From Clostridiales bacterium (lineage in GTDB: Bacteria; Bacillota; Clostridia; Oscillospirales; Oscillospiraceae), in assembly GCA_004556965.1 (NCBI GenBank), contig SFFE01000001.1, positions 186,001 to 250,000 of the forward strand: DNA of 64,000 nt, in the 5' to 3' direction. Position numbers and translations under genes: made by a program. Positions 50,778-60,008 of this stretch are shown in pieces. Each line of letters opens with the position of its first letter. The first letter of the stretch is position 1. The notes below the pieces were generated by a model, which had not been told where the DNA came from, did not search any database, and saw only the letters and a program-made list of their open reading frames with translations.

Positions 50778-51784
50778 GTTTTGCGGTTTTGCTCCATCAG
50801 TTCCAGCAGCCGGGCGGTGCTGTCGGCGGCTTCTGCGGTTTCCGCTTCCACGCGCACTTCGCTTGCGTCTGCCGCCGGGTGAACGTGCACGTCCCAGCTC
50901 CCGTCATGGAACGACAGACCGTCGGTGAAGTCCGCGCCGAACTCCATGAGCGCCTCGGACGCAGTGCGCATGAGCCGGGCGCGGTCCCGGCAGGGGACTG
51001 CGCGGTATGATTTGTCCGATGCTTGGACTGTCTGCGTCTGCGAGGTGTCTTGCGTTGCCTCCGCTCCAACGCCCAGCTTGCCGTCGAGCACGTCCAGACT
51101 GCACTGGTAATAGGCGCGCGGCGTGCCGATGTCGCACCAGTAGCCGTCCATCGGTACGCCGAGAATGCGTTCGCCGCATTCGAGCAGCAGCGGGAACAAG
51201 TCCTTGGCGAAGTCGAACTTCTCGCCCTCCGGCACATAGGCCATGGCGCGCGGCGACAGAACGTAGATGCCGGTGTTCACCATGTCGGTTACGACGTGCT
51301 CCCAGTCCGGCTTTTCGATGAAGTGGCGCACGAAGCCCTGCTTGTCCTGCAGCACAAGCCCATATTGCAGCGGCTCGGCGTTTGGGAAAAGCGCCATGGT
51401 CACGGCGGCGTCTGCCTGCCGGTGCCGCTCCATCAGACCGCGCAGGTCAAAGTCACAGGCGGCGTCGCCGCTGATGATGAGAAAATCCTCGTCCTGATAA
51501 AAATCCCGGCAGGCCAGCACGCTGCCGGCGGTGCCGCGCGGCTCGGTTTCCAGCCGGTATTCCAATTGCACACTGAAGGCGGAGCCGTCGCCAAAGTGCG
51601 CCATGATTGGCTCCGGGTGATAGCACAGCGCGGCGCAGATCTCCCAAAAGCCCTGCGCGCGCAGCAGCTCGATGATGCGCTCCATCACGGGCTTTCCCGC
51701 GAGCGGGACCATCGGTTTCGGCAGGTCGCCGGTCACGCTGCGCAGCCGCGTGCCCTCGCCGCCGGCCAGAATCACTGCTTTCAT
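50774..51784 (-). CDS. Sugar nucleotidyltransferase fused to a phosphomannomutase tail
   Basis: A 336-residue protein. Residues 1-240 are a nucleotidyltransferase of the mannose-1-phosphate guanylyltransferase group: AGGEGTRLRSVTGDLPKPM, ISGDAACDFDL, FIEKP, GYWCDIGTPRAYYQ. After a short linker (240-256) comes a piece that matches only the end of a phosphohexomutase: VPCRDRARLMRTASEAL, FTDGLSFHDGS and a final RVEAETAEAADSTARLLELM. In known fused guanylyltransferase/phosphomannomutases a full mutase lies between; here about 400 residues are absent, including the phosphoserine and metal loops. It probably still makes a nucleotide sugar for wall or capsule. Confidence 0.8.
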   Translation of the reverse strand: MKAVILAGGEGTRLRSVTGDLPKPMVPLAGKPVMERIIELLRAQGFWEICAALCYHPEPIMAHFGDGSAFSVQLEYRLETEPRGTAGSVLACRDFYQDEDFLIISGDAACDFDLRGLMERHRQADAAVTMALFPNAEPLQYGLVLQDKQGFVRHFIEKPDWEHVVTDMVNTGIYVLSPRAMAYVPEGEKFDFAKDLFPLLLECGERILGVPMDGYWCDIGTPRAYYQCSLDVLDGKLGVGAEATQDTSQTQTVQASDKSYRAVPCRDRARLMRTASEALMEFGADFTDGLSFHDGSWDVHVHPAADASEVRVEAETAEAADSTARLLELMEQNRKT

Positions 51785-51839
51785 TGCAGATGCCTCCTTT
51801 TTTGTTTCTTATTCTTTGCGGTCCGGCGCTTTTTTTGTA

Positions 51840-51868
51840 TTGTAAAGATTTCTTGTCTTTGTTATAAT
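51840..51868 (+). promoter_or_regulatory. Promoter of the gdpP operon
   Basis: TTGTAA (51840-51845), 17-bp spacer, perfect TATAAT (51863-51868), 61 bp before gdpP. Confidence 0.7.
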
Positions 51869-51929
51869 AACCTGATACCATAGATGCAATTTTCGCGTAT
51901 CCCATTTTCCTGCGTGAGGAGGAGTGATT

Positions 51930-53954
51930 ATGAGCGATCAGAAGCCGAAAGCGCCGAACTATTCCAAAATTCAGCGCGCGCTGATGCCGAATTCCCGGAT
52001 GTTCCTGCTGTTTCTGGTTGTGTTTGCTGTTGCGACCTTCTTTTTCTCGGATCAGCTCTGGCTGTCCATCGCAGAGGGCGTCATCATTCTGATTTTGATC
52101 GTCTATTCGCTGATTATGCAGCGCACGAAGCGCAAGGCGCTCATGCGGTACATCGAATCCGTCACGTATGATGCGGAGTCGGCCAAAAACAATACGCTGC
52201 AAAACTTCCCGCTGCCGATGGCGGTGTTCCGTCCGGCAGATTCCAAGCTCATTTGGGCAAACCAGAATTTTTTTGATCTCTGCAACATCCGCAAGCCATC
52301 GGTCGAGATGTGCATTGTCGATGTGATCCCGGCCTTTTCTGCGCGCTGGCTCATGGAGGGCAACACCCAGTGCCCGGAGCTGCTGGAGCACAACGGCCGC
52401 AAGTACCAGATCCACGGCAACCTCGTGCGCACGAATCCGAGCGGTGAGTCCGGCAATTATATGGGCATTACCTACTGGGTGGATGTGACGGATTATGAAG
52501 CCATCCGAGAGGAGTATTACAATTCCCGGCCCATGATCGGCCTGTTTGTCATCGACAATTACGACGAGATGATCCGCGGCCTGTCCGACCGCAAGCGCAA
52601 CGAGCTGCGCGACGCGATTGAGGATAAGCTCCTGCAGTGGTGCGACGGGAAGAACGGCTTCTTCCGCCGCTATGACCGCGACCGATATCTGTTCGTGTTC
52701 GAGGAGCGGTATTTGGAGAAGATGCGGGAGGATCAGTTTTCGTCGCTGCTGGACAGTGTGCACAGCGTCGTCAGCCCGACGGGGATTCACGCCACCGTCA
52801 GCGTCGGCATGGGGCGCGACGGGAGCGGACTGGAGGAAAACTACAACTTCGCCGTGCTCGGCGTGGAAATGGCGCTCTCGCGCGGCGGCGATCAGGCCGT
52901 GGTGAAAAACCGGGTCACGTTCGAATTCTTCGGCGGCCGCGGCAGCGAGATCGAAACGCGCACCAAGGTGAAATCGCGTGTCATGGCGAACGCACTCAGC
53001 CAGCTCATCGGCGACTCCTCCAAGGTCTACGTCATGGGACACAAATACTCGGACCTTGACTCGGTCGGCGCGGCGGTCGGCGTATTCTGCATCGCACGCA
53101 AGCTGAATACCCCGTGCCGCATCGTGATCGACCAGTCCAAAACGGCGGCGCACCCGCTGCTGGAGAAGATTTCGAAGCTACCGGAGTACAGCAAGGCGTT
53201 CCTCTCCCCGCAGGACGCGATCCTGCACGCGGACAGCCATACGCTGCTCGTCGTGGTGGACACGAACCGCCCGGACCAAGTGGAAAATCAGGCGCTGCTG
53301 GAGTCCTGCACCCGCGTGGCGGTCATTGACCATCACCGGCGCGCCGCGGAGTATATCGCCAACGCGACCATGAGCTTCCACGAGCCGTACGCCTCCTCGG
53401 CGGGCGAGCTGGTGGCAGAGCTACTGGAGGAGATCGTGGAACAGCCGGACATTCTGCGCGCCGAAGCGGAGGCGCTGCTGGCCGGCATGATGCTCGATAC
53501 CAAGAATTTCACCATTCGCACCGGGGAGCGCACGTTCGAGGCGGCGGCCTTCCTGCGCCGCGCCGGGGCGGATACCTCGGAGGTCAAAAAACTGCTGCAG
53601 AGCGATATGGCGCACACGGTCGCCAAGTACCGCATTTTGCAGAATGCGAAAATCTACCGCAACGGCATCGCCATCGCCGTGCAGGAGCAGCCGCAGGATC
53701 GCGTCGTGGCGGCGCAGGCGGCGGATGAGCTGCTGAATGTCGCAGGTGTGGATACGTCCATCGTCATCTACCCCGCAGAGGACGGCGTGTTCATGTCGGC
53801 CCGGTCCATCGGCGATGTGAATGTGCAGATTTTGATGGAGAAGCTCGGCGGCGGCGGCAACCGCGCAGCCGCGGCAGTGCAGCTCAGCCATGTGGAGCTG
53901 CCGGAGGCGGTGCGGCAATTGCGCGCCGCGATCGACGATTATTTTGAAAAATAA
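51930..53954 (+). CDS. gdpP: Cyclic-di-AMP phosphodiesterase GdpP
   Basis: A 674-residue membrane-anchored enzyme that hydrolyses c-di-AMP. Two helices at about 25-65 (MFLLFLVVFAVATFFFS, LSIAEGVIILILIVYSLI); a PAS-like sensor domain (about 85-170); a degenerate GGDEF domain (about 175-300, no GGDEF motif); then the DHH/DHHA1 phosphodiesterase with GHKYSDLDSVGAAVG, VVVDTNRPD, and VIDHHRR, all metal ligands present. Start at 51930 after gaggagg. First gene of the unit gdpP-rplI-dnaB, the usual Firmicutes arrangement. Confidence 0.95.
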   Translation: MSDQKPKAPNYSKIQRALMPNSRMFLLFLVVFAVATFFFSDQLWLSIAEGVIILILIVYSLIMQRTKRKALMRYIESVTYDAESAKNNTLQNFPLPMAVFRPADSKLIWANQNFFDLCNIRKPSVEMCIVDVIPAFSARWLMEGNTQCPELLEHNGRKYQIHGNLVRTNPSGESGNYMGITYWVDVTDYEAIREEYYNSRPMIGLFVIDNYDEMIRGLSDRKRNELRDAIEDKLLQWCDGKNGFFRRYDRDRYLFVFEERYLEKMREDQFSSLLDSVHSVVSPTGIHATVSVGMGRDGSGLEENYNFAVLGVEMALSRGGDQAVVKNRVTFEFFGGRGSEIETRTKVKSRVMANALSQLIGDSSKVYVMGHKYSDLDSVGAAVGVFCIARKLNTPCRIVIDQSKTAAHPLLEKISKLPEYSKAFLSPQDAILHADSHTLLVVVDTNRPDQVENQALLESCTRVAVIDHHRRAAEYIANATMSFHEPYASSAGELVAELLEEIVEQPDILRAEAEALLAGMMLDTKNFTIRTGERTFEAAAFLRRAGADTSEVKKLLQSDMAHTVAKYRILQNAKIYRNGIAIAVQEQPQDRVVAAQAADELLNVAGVDTSIVIYPAEDGVFMSARSIGDVNVQILMEKLGGGGNRAAAAVQLSHVELPEAVRQLRAAIDDYFEK

Positions 53955-53974
53955 GCAAAGGAGAGATTGCTGCT

Positions 53975-54424
53975 ATGAAAGTGATTTTTAACGTTGACGT
54001 GAAGGGACAGGGCAAAAAGGGCGAAATGAAGGAAGTTTCCGACGGCTATGCCCGCAACTATCTGCTGCCGCGTAAGCTCGCCATGGAGGCGAATGCGGAC
54101 AATCTCAACGCCTACAAGCTCAAGGAAAAGGCCAAGGCCGCGCAGATCGCAAAGGAAAAGGCCGCCGCACAGGAGACCGCTTCGAAGCTCTCCGGCATTC
54201 AGGTGAAAATTGCCGCGAAGGCCGGCAGCGCGGGCAAGCTCTTCGGCTCCGTGACCTCCAGAGAGATCAGCGAGGCGCTGCGCGAGCAGTTCGGCATCGA
54301 AATCGAAAAGCAGAAGATCGTGCAGGCCGAGCCGATCAAGAGCTTCGGCACGTTCGAAGTCAAGTGCAAGCTTGGCTATGAGATCACCGGCACCGTCAGC
54401 GTGCTCGTCATCGAGGACAAATAA
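53975..54424 (+). CDS. rplI: 50S ribosomal protein L9
   Basis: A 149-residue protein with the characteristic N-terminal domain (MKVIFNVDVKGQGKKGE, VSDGYARNYLLPRKLA), a long exposed helix, and the C-terminal rRNA-binding domain (AGSAGKLFGSVTSREISEAL). Ribosome site aaaggag. Confidence 0.98.
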   Translation: MKVIFNVDVKGQGKKGEMKEVSDGYARNYLLPRKLAMEANADNLNAYKLKEKAKAAQIAKEKAAAQETASKLSGIQVKIAAKAGSAGKLFGSVTSREISEALREQFGIEIEKQKIVQAEPIKSFGTFEVKCKLGYEITGTVSVLVIEDK

Positions 54425-54444
54425 TCCCAAGGGAGGCACACGTC

Positions 54445-55794
54445 ATGGAGGAGCTGCTTGGCAGACAGGCACCCCACTCCGCCCCGGCGGAGCAGGCGGT
54501 CATCGGCTCGATGCTGATCGACCCGGCCTGCATCCCGGATGTGATCGACAAGGTCAAGTCCGACGAATTTTATATTCAGACGAACCGCGACATTTTTGAC
54601 ACGATCTTCGCCATGTTCTCCTACGGGCAGAGCATCGACGCCGTCACCGTGCTGGAGCAGATGAAGGTGCGCGGCGTGTACCGCGAGGACTCCACGCAGC
54701 AATATCTGATGGAGGTCATGCAGGTTACGCCGACGGCGGCAAACGTGCTCAAGTACGCGGCAATCGTGCGCGACCAGGCGCTGCTGCGCAACCTGCACGT
54801 CGCGGCGGACGAGATCAACAATATGATCTTCGAAGGCTCCGGCGAGGCGGACGCCATGCTCGAAGCGGCGGAGCGGAAGATCTATGCCCTGCGGCAGGGA
54901 CGCAATGTCGGCGGCCTGCAGCCGGTGTCCATGGTGATCCAGCGCGTGTACGCGAGCCTGTCGGAGGCGGCAAGCAGCGGCGGGGGCATCCCCGGTCTGC
55001 CGACCGGCCTGCCCGATCTGGACAAAACCATCCTCGGCCTGAACGCTGGTGAACTGATCCTGATCGCTGCGCGTCCCGGTATGGGCAAGACCAGCATGGC
55101 GCTGAACATCGCGCTGCACGTCGGCAAGACCTCCGGCAAGACGGTGGCGATCTTTTCCCTGGAAATGGCGCGCGAGCAGCTCACGACGCGGCTTCTGGCC
55201 GCTGAGGGACTGATCGACAGCCAAAAGCTGCTGACCGGCAAACTGACGACGGACGAGTGGCGCCGCGTCGGCTCCGCCGCGACGACCATCAGCGCGACGG
55301 ACATCCGCATCGACGACAACCCGTCGCTCTCCGTCGCGGACATGAACGCCCAGTGCCGCCGCATCCCCAACCTCGGCCTGGTCGTGATCGACTACCTGCA
55401 GCTTATGCAGTCCGCGGGCAGCGGTCACAGCTGGTCGAACGAAAGCCGCACGCAGGCGGTCTCGGACATGAGCCGGATGCTGAAGATCATGGCCAAGGAG
55501 CTGAACGTACCGGTCGTGTGCCTGTCGCAGCTTTCGCGTGCGAACGAAGCGCGGCAGAACAAGCGCCCGATGCTCTCCGACCTGCGTGAATCCGGCGCGA
55601 TCGAGCAGGATGCGGACATCGTCCTCGCCCTGTACCGCGACGGGTACTACAACAAAGAATGCGAAAATCCGAATCTGGCGGAAGCCATCATTCTGAAAAA
55701 CCGCCACGGCGAGACCGGTACGCTGGAGCTGATGTGGCTGCCGGAGTATACGTCGTTCGCTTCTGCGGAAAAACGCTACGATGATGAATATTGA
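54445..55794 (+). CDS. dnaB: Replicative DNA helicase DnaB
   Basis: A 449-residue hexameric helicase. The N-terminal DnaG-binding domain starts with PHSAPAEQAVIGSMLID; the RecA-like domain has Walker A AARPGMGKTSMAL, GKTVAIFSLEMAREQL, VVIDYLQLMQ (Walker B) and SQLSRANEARQNKRP. It overlaps tilS by 14 bp. Confidence 0.98.
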   Translation: MEELLGRQAPHSAPAEQAVIGSMLIDPACIPDVIDKVKSDEFYIQTNRDIFDTIFAMFSYGQSIDAVTVLEQMKVRGVYREDSTQQYLMEVMQVTPTAANVLKYAAIVRDQALLRNLHVAADEINNMIFEGSGEADAMLEAAERKIYALRQGRNVGGLQPVSMVIQRVYASLSEAASSGGGIPGLPTGLPDLDKTILGLNAGELILIAARPGMGKTSMALNIALHVGKTSGKTVAIFSLEMAREQLTTRLLAAEGLIDSQKLLTGKLTTDEWRRVGSAATTISATDIRIDDNPSLSVADMNAQCRRIPNLGLVVIDYLQLMQSAGSGHSWSNESRTQAVSDMSRMLKIMAKELNVPVVCLSQLSRANEARQNKRPMLSDLRESGAIEQDADIVLALYRDGYYNKECENPNLAEAIILKNRHGETGTLELMWLPEYTSFASAEKRYDDEY

Positions 55795-57094
55795 CCGCAT
55801 CGCGCCCGGCGAGCGCGTGCTGTGCGCCGTGTCCGGCGGCGCGGACTCCATGTACCTGCTCTGCCGCATGCTGGAGCTGGGAGACGCGAACGGCTTTTCC
55901 GTGGTCTGCGCGCACTATAACCACCGGCTGCGCGGCGCGGAGTCTGACCGGGATGAGCGGTTTGTCCGCGCGTTCTGCGAAGCGCACGGCGTGCCCTGCC
56001 ACGTCGGCAGCGGCGACGTCGCCGCCGTGCGCGGTATGGGCACGGAGGAGGCTGCGCGCACGCTGCGCTATGCGTTTTTGCAGCGGTGCGCCGAAGAAAA
56101 TGACTGTCGCTGGATCGCCACCGCGCACACCGCGAACGACAACGCCGAGACCATGCTGCTGAATCTTGCGCGCGGCTGCGGCCTGCGGGGACTGGGCGGC
56201 ATCCCGCCGGTGCGGGAGAATGTTCTGCGCCCCATGCTGGATACGACGCGCGCGGAGGTGGAGCAGTGGCTGCTGGCGTACGAAATCCCGCACGTGGAGG
56301 ACAGCTCCAACGCCTCGGACGATTTCGCCCGCAACCGCGTGCGGCACGCGGCGGTACCGGCGCTGGAGGACGTCAACGGCGCGTTTGTCCGCCATGCTGC
56401 GCAGACGGCGGCGCTGCTGCGCGAGGATGAGGCGTATCTCAGCGAGCTGGCGGCGGCGTTTCTGGCGCAGCATGCGCCGGAGCGGGGCCTTCCGACAGCG
56501 GCGCTGCTGGCGCTGGCGCGCCCCGTGCGCAGCCGCGTGTTCCGAACGCTCGCAGGCGCGGGGCTGTCGCAGGCGCATGTGGAGGCGCTCCATGCGCTGT
56601 GCGCCGGAACGGAGCGCGCGGCGCTCGATCTGCCCGGCATGCGTGTTACGCGCGAGCAGGGGCGGCTTTGGTTTGGCGAAGCGGCTGAGACGCCGCGCAC
56701 CGATCGTGCGCTGAATTTGGGAGAGACGGCTGTTCTTCCGGAACAGGAGCTGATCGTGTCGGTCAGTCTGCCGGAGACGGCCTTTGAAATTCATAATACG
56801 TTAACGACTTTTTACTTTAAAAGTACAAGCATTCGTGGTAAACTAACACTTACGTCACGAAAATCGGGGGACCGCATCCGGCTCACGGGCAGGAACTGCA
56901 CCAAGCTGCTGAGCGACCTGTTCACAGAGCGGAAGCTGACCCAACGAGAAAGAGATGTGGCGCTGGTGATCCGGGATGAGACCGGGCCAATCGCCGTTTC
57001 CGGCTTCGGCGTTGCCGAGCGGTGCGCCGCGCAGCCGGGCGATACCGTCATCCGCGTTTCCTTGCAGCGGATGCATGAAAAGTGGGGAGAATGA
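55781..57094 (+). CDS. tilS: tRNA(Ile)-lysidine synthase TilS
   Basis: A 437-residue enzyme that makes lysidine at the CAU anticodon of tRNA-Ile. The ATP-binding PP-loop is AVSGGADSMYLLC near residue 17; VVCAHYNHRLRG and WIATAHTANDNAETMLLNLARG follow; the C-terminal TilS_C domain includes RKSGDRIRLTGRNCTKLLSDLF. Bases 56790-56850, encoding the linker before that domain, are markedly AT-rich. The start lies in the dnaB end. Overlaps hpt region by a few bases, a standard pairing. Confidence 0.95.
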   Translation: MMNIDRIAPGERVLCAVSGGADSMYLLCRMLELGDANGFSVVCAHYNHRLRGAESDRDERFVRAFCEAHGVPCHVGSGDVAAVRGMGTEEAARTLRYAFLQRCAEENDCRWIATAHTANDNAETMLLNLARGCGLRGLGGIPPVRENVLRPMLDTTRAEVEQWLLAYEIPHVEDSSNASDDFARNRVRHAAVPALEDVNGAFVRHAAQTAALLREDEAYLSELAAAFLAQHAPERGLPTAALLALARPVRSRVFRTLAGAGLSQAHVEALHALCAGTERAALDLPGMRVTREQGRLWFGEAAETPRTDRALNLGETAVLPEQELIVSVSLPETAFEIHNTLTTFYFKSTSIRGKLTLTSRKSGDRIRLTGRNCTKLLSDLFTERKLTQRERDVALVIRDETGPIAVSGFGVAERCAAQPGDTVIRVSLQRMHEKWGE

Positions 57095-57096
57095 CT

Positions 57097-57645
57097 ATGA
57101 GCGGAATGAGAGACGACATTGAAACTGTTCTGCTGACGGAGGAGCAGCTCCGGACGCGCACCGCAGAGCTTGGCGCGATGATTTCCAAAGACTTTGCGGG
57201 CAGGGAACCGCTGTTCGTCGGCGTTCTGAAGGGCTGCTTTGTCTTTATGGCGGATCTGATGCGCTTTGTGACCATCCCATGCGCCATGGACTTCATGGCT
57301 GTGTCGTCTTACGGAAGCCAGACGACCACGACCGGCGCCGTGAAGATCAACAAGGATTTGAATCAGGACATCGAGGGCCGGGACATCATTCTGGTGGAGG
57401 ACATCCTCGACAGCGGCGTCACGCTCCACTATCTGCAGGAATATCTCAGCGTCCGCAAGCCGGCGTCCATCACGATTGCAACGCTGCTGGACAAGCCCGC
57501 ACGCCGTAAGGCTCCGGTCTATGCGACGTATGCCGGCTTTGAGGTGCCGGACGCTTTCGTCGTGGGCTACGGCCTCGACTATGCGGAGAAATACCGCAAC
57601 CTACCGTATATCGGTGTGCTCAAGCCGGAAGTTTACTCGAACTGA
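57097..57645 (+). CDS. hpt: Hypoxanthine phosphoribosyltransferase
   Basis: A 182-residue purine salvage enzyme (hypoxanthine/guanine + PRPP). PRPP loop IILVEDILDSGVTL is intact; LFVGVLKGCFVFMADLMR and DAFVVGYGLDYAEKYRNLPYIG are typical. I prefer the ATG at 57097 (7 bp after ggggag); the ATG at 57091 overlapping the tilS stop is too near that site. Confidence 0.94.
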   Translation: MSGMRDDIETVLLTEEQLRTRTAELGAMISKDFAGREPLFVGVLKGCFVFMADLMRFVTIPCAMDFMAVSSYGSQTTTTGAVKINKDLNQDIEGRDIILVEDILDSGVTLHYLQEYLSVRKPASITIATLLDKPARRKAPVYATYAGFEVPDAFVVGYGLDYAEKYRNLPYIGVLKPEVYSN

Positions 57646-57675
57646 CTTCCGCAATGCAAAGGATGTGATTGAAAT

Positions 57676-59688
57676 TTGAAACCGAACAAGAACCGCGCGA
57701 GAGATATTGGCTTTTACGCTCTGATCGGCGTGATCCTGCTGGCGCTGATGTTCTACCTGACCACTCCGGGCGAGGAGAAGGAGTATACCTACTCCGAAAT
57801 TGAGGATTTGTTCCGGCAGGAACGGGTCGAGTCCTTCAAGCTGGAGGGTAGCGAGCTGACGCTGACACTCCGCGAGGCCGACGAGTCCGGGAAGACAGAG
57901 ATTGTCAAGGAACTGCCGGACGCCGACTGGTTCCGCGAAGACCTCGGCGATCTGATCGAGGCGCAGAAGCAGGCCGGCATCCTCACGGAATATGATTACG
58001 CCAAGGGCTGGATCGCCCCGTGGTGGATGTCCTTCCTGCCGTATCTGGCGGTGCTTATCATTCTCATCGTCGTCTGGTACGTGATGATGAACAAGATGGG
58101 CGGCGGAGGCGGCGCGCCGGGCGTCGGCAAGTTCGGCAAGGCGCACACCCGTACTGCTGAGGAAGGGCAGAAGAAATATACGTTCGCCGATGTGGCGGGC
58201 GCGGACGAGGAAAAGGAAGAACTCACCGAGATCGTCGATTTCCTCAAGCGGCCCGGCAACTACACCGACATGGGCGCGCGCATCCCCAAGGGCGTGCTGC
58301 TCGTCGGCCCTCCGGGCACCGGCAAGACCCTGATGGCGAAGGCCGTCGCGGGCGAGGCGGGCGTGCAGTTTTTGTCCATCTCCGGCTCCGATTTCGTAGA
58401 GCTGTATGTCGGCGTCGGCGCCTCGCGTGTGCGTGACCTGTTCGAGCAGGCCAAGAAGGTCGCCCCGGCCATCGTCTTCATCGACGAGATCGACGCGGTT
58501 GGCCGACAGCGCGGCTCCGGCCTCGGCGGCGGGCACGATGAACGCGAGCAAACGCTCAACCAGCTTCTGGTCGAGATGGACGGCTTTTCAAACAACGAAG
58601 GCGTCATCGTCATGGCCGCGACGAACCGCGCAGACATTCTGGATAACGCCCTGCTGCGTCCCGGTCGCTTCGACCGCCGGATCTATATGGGTCTGCCGGA
58701 CGTGAAGGGACGCGAGGAGATCCTGAAGGTACACGCCCGCGGCAAGCCGCTGGGCGACGACGTCAATCTCAAGAGCATTGCCAGAGGCACGGCGGGCTTC
58801 GCTGGCGCCGATCTGGAAAACCTGCTCAACGAGGCGGCGATTCTTGCCACGCGCAACCACCGCCGGTTCATTACCCAGCCGGATATTGACGAGGCAATTC
58901 TGAAGGTCGTCATGGGCCCGGAGAAGAAGAGCCGCATCATGTCCGACCGCGCCAAGCGCCTGACCGCGTACCACGAGTCCGGTCACGCCATTGCAGCGAA
59001 GTTCCTCAAGAACGCCGACCCCGTGCACTATATCACGATCGTGCCGCGCGGTCAGGCGGGCGGCTTCACCTGGTACCGCCCGAAGGAGGACGCGGAGAAC
59101 TTCACCTCCCGCGGCGAGATGTTCGACAGCATTGTCATGTCGCTCGGTGGCCGTGTGGCGGAGCAGCTCTTCCTCGACGATATCTCCACCGGCGCGTCCG
59201 GCGACATCCAGCAGGCGACCTCGACCGCCCGCGACATGGTCATGAAGTACGGCATGTCCGAGAAGCTCGGCCCCATTTCGTTTGACGATTCCGGCCACAG
59301 TATTTTCATCGGTCGCGACTTCGGCACGACCAAGAGCTATTCCGAAAAGACCGCCGCCACGATCGACGATGAGGTCAAGCGCATCTTCGACGAGGCGTAT
59401 GCCAAGTGCGAGGAGATCCTGCGCGAGCATTCCGACCTGCTGACCGGGCTGGCTGAGTATCTGCTGCTCCACGAGACGGTCGACGGCGAGGACTTCGACT
59501 ACTACTGCGAGCACGGCGAGATGCCCATCCACCCGGACGAGACGATCGAGCCGCCCGCGAAGGTCATCCGCAGAATGGACGAGGCGCCCGTGGCGCCCGA
59601 AGCGCAGCCGGAGACCGAGACGCCTGCGGCAGAAGCCCCGGAGGAACAGACACCGGAGCAGCCGCCGGAGAACGACACACAAAACTGA
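57676..59688 (+). CDS. ftsH: ATP-dependent zinc metalloprotease FtsH
   Basis: A 670-residue membrane AAA protease for quality control. Two membrane helices (about 13-30 and 116-135) bracket a periplasmic-type domain; AAA domain: FADVAGADEEKEELTEIVDFL, Walker A GPPGTGKTLMAKAV, VFIDEIDAVGRQRG, and the SRH with RPGRFDRRI; the protease domain has HESGH (HExxH zinc site) and DISTGASGDIQQAT with the third ligand Asp. The C-terminal 40 residues are a Pro/Glu-rich tail. TTG start; ribosome site aaaggatg. Confidence 0.97.
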   Translation: MKPNKNRARDIGFYALIGVILLALMFYLTTPGEEKEYTYSEIEDLFRQERVESFKLEGSELTLTLREADESGKTEIVKELPDADWFREDLGDLIEAQKQAGILTEYDYAKGWIAPWWMSFLPYLAVLIILIVVWYVMMNKMGGGGGAPGVGKFGKAHTRTAEEGQKKYTFADVAGADEEKEELTEIVDFLKRPGNYTDMGARIPKGVLLVGPPGTGKTLMAKAVAGEAGVQFLSISGSDFVELYVGVGASRVRDLFEQAKKVAPAIVFIDEIDAVGRQRGSGLGGGHDEREQTLNQLLVEMDGFSNNEGVIVMAATNRADILDNALLRPGRFDRRIYMGLPDVKGREEILKVHARGKPLGDDVNLKSIARGTAGFAGADLENLLNEAAILATRNHRRFITQPDIDEAILKVVMGPEKKSRIMSDRAKRLTAYHESGHAIAAKFLKNADPVHYITIVPRGQAGGFTWYRPKEDAENFTSRGEMFDSIVMSLGGRVAEQLFLDDISTGASGDIQQATSTARDMVMKYGMSEKLGPISFDDSGHSIFIGRDFGTTKSYSEKTAATIDDEVKRIFDEAYAKCEEILREHSDLLTGLAEYLLLHETVDGEDFDYYCEHGEMPIHPDETIEPPAKVIRRMDEAPVAPEAQPETETPAAEAPEEQTPEQPPENDTQN

Positions 59689-59693
59689 CCCGA

Positions 59694-59730
59694 AACAGGG
59701 CGGGCAAGCTTGTCCGCCCTTGTTTTGCGG
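59694..59730 (+). terminator. Terminator of ftsH
   Basis: Stem aaaca-gggcgggca / tgtccgccc-tgttt type pairing with one bulge and a short loop, followed by tttt. Confidence 0.8.
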
Positions 59731-60008
59731 GATGGGAGAGATTGCACCTATGAAATTAGGTATCGATATAAACGGGCCTGATTTCATATTTTGATGTATT
59801 TTCATAAAAGTCCGCAAAGCGTTGAAAATCAACGATTTTTTGAAAAATGATTTCCACATGTCTCCATGCAAAAACATATAAGTTGATGAAAAATTGGTGC
59901 GGAATTGGTGCGCACCAATTGAGAAGAGGCCCAACACATTCAAGGGGAAAAACAGGTTTCACACCTTTGTGCACGAACCCGCCCAAATCACTTTATTGGA
60001 GGGTTCAC
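59731..60008. other. AT-rich junction between ftsH and the mobile island
   Basis: About 280 bp clearly lower in GC than ftsH. It holds a 14-codon frame (59750-59794, MKLGIDINGPDFIF) with a ribosome-like site, possibly a broken gene start; a terminator-like hairpin (59820-59834, cgttga aaa tcaacg, then attttttg); and the repeated palindrome at 59892-59920. No full gene. Confidence 0.45.
59892..59920. repeat. Three copies of a 10-bp half-site forming a perfect palindrome
   Basis: aattggtgcg occurs at 59892-59901 and 59903-59912 and inverted at 59911-59920, the last two making the 18-bp perfect palindrome aattggtgcgcaccaatt. It lies about 90 bp before tnpV and may be an operator or recombination site. 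Confidence 0.6.
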
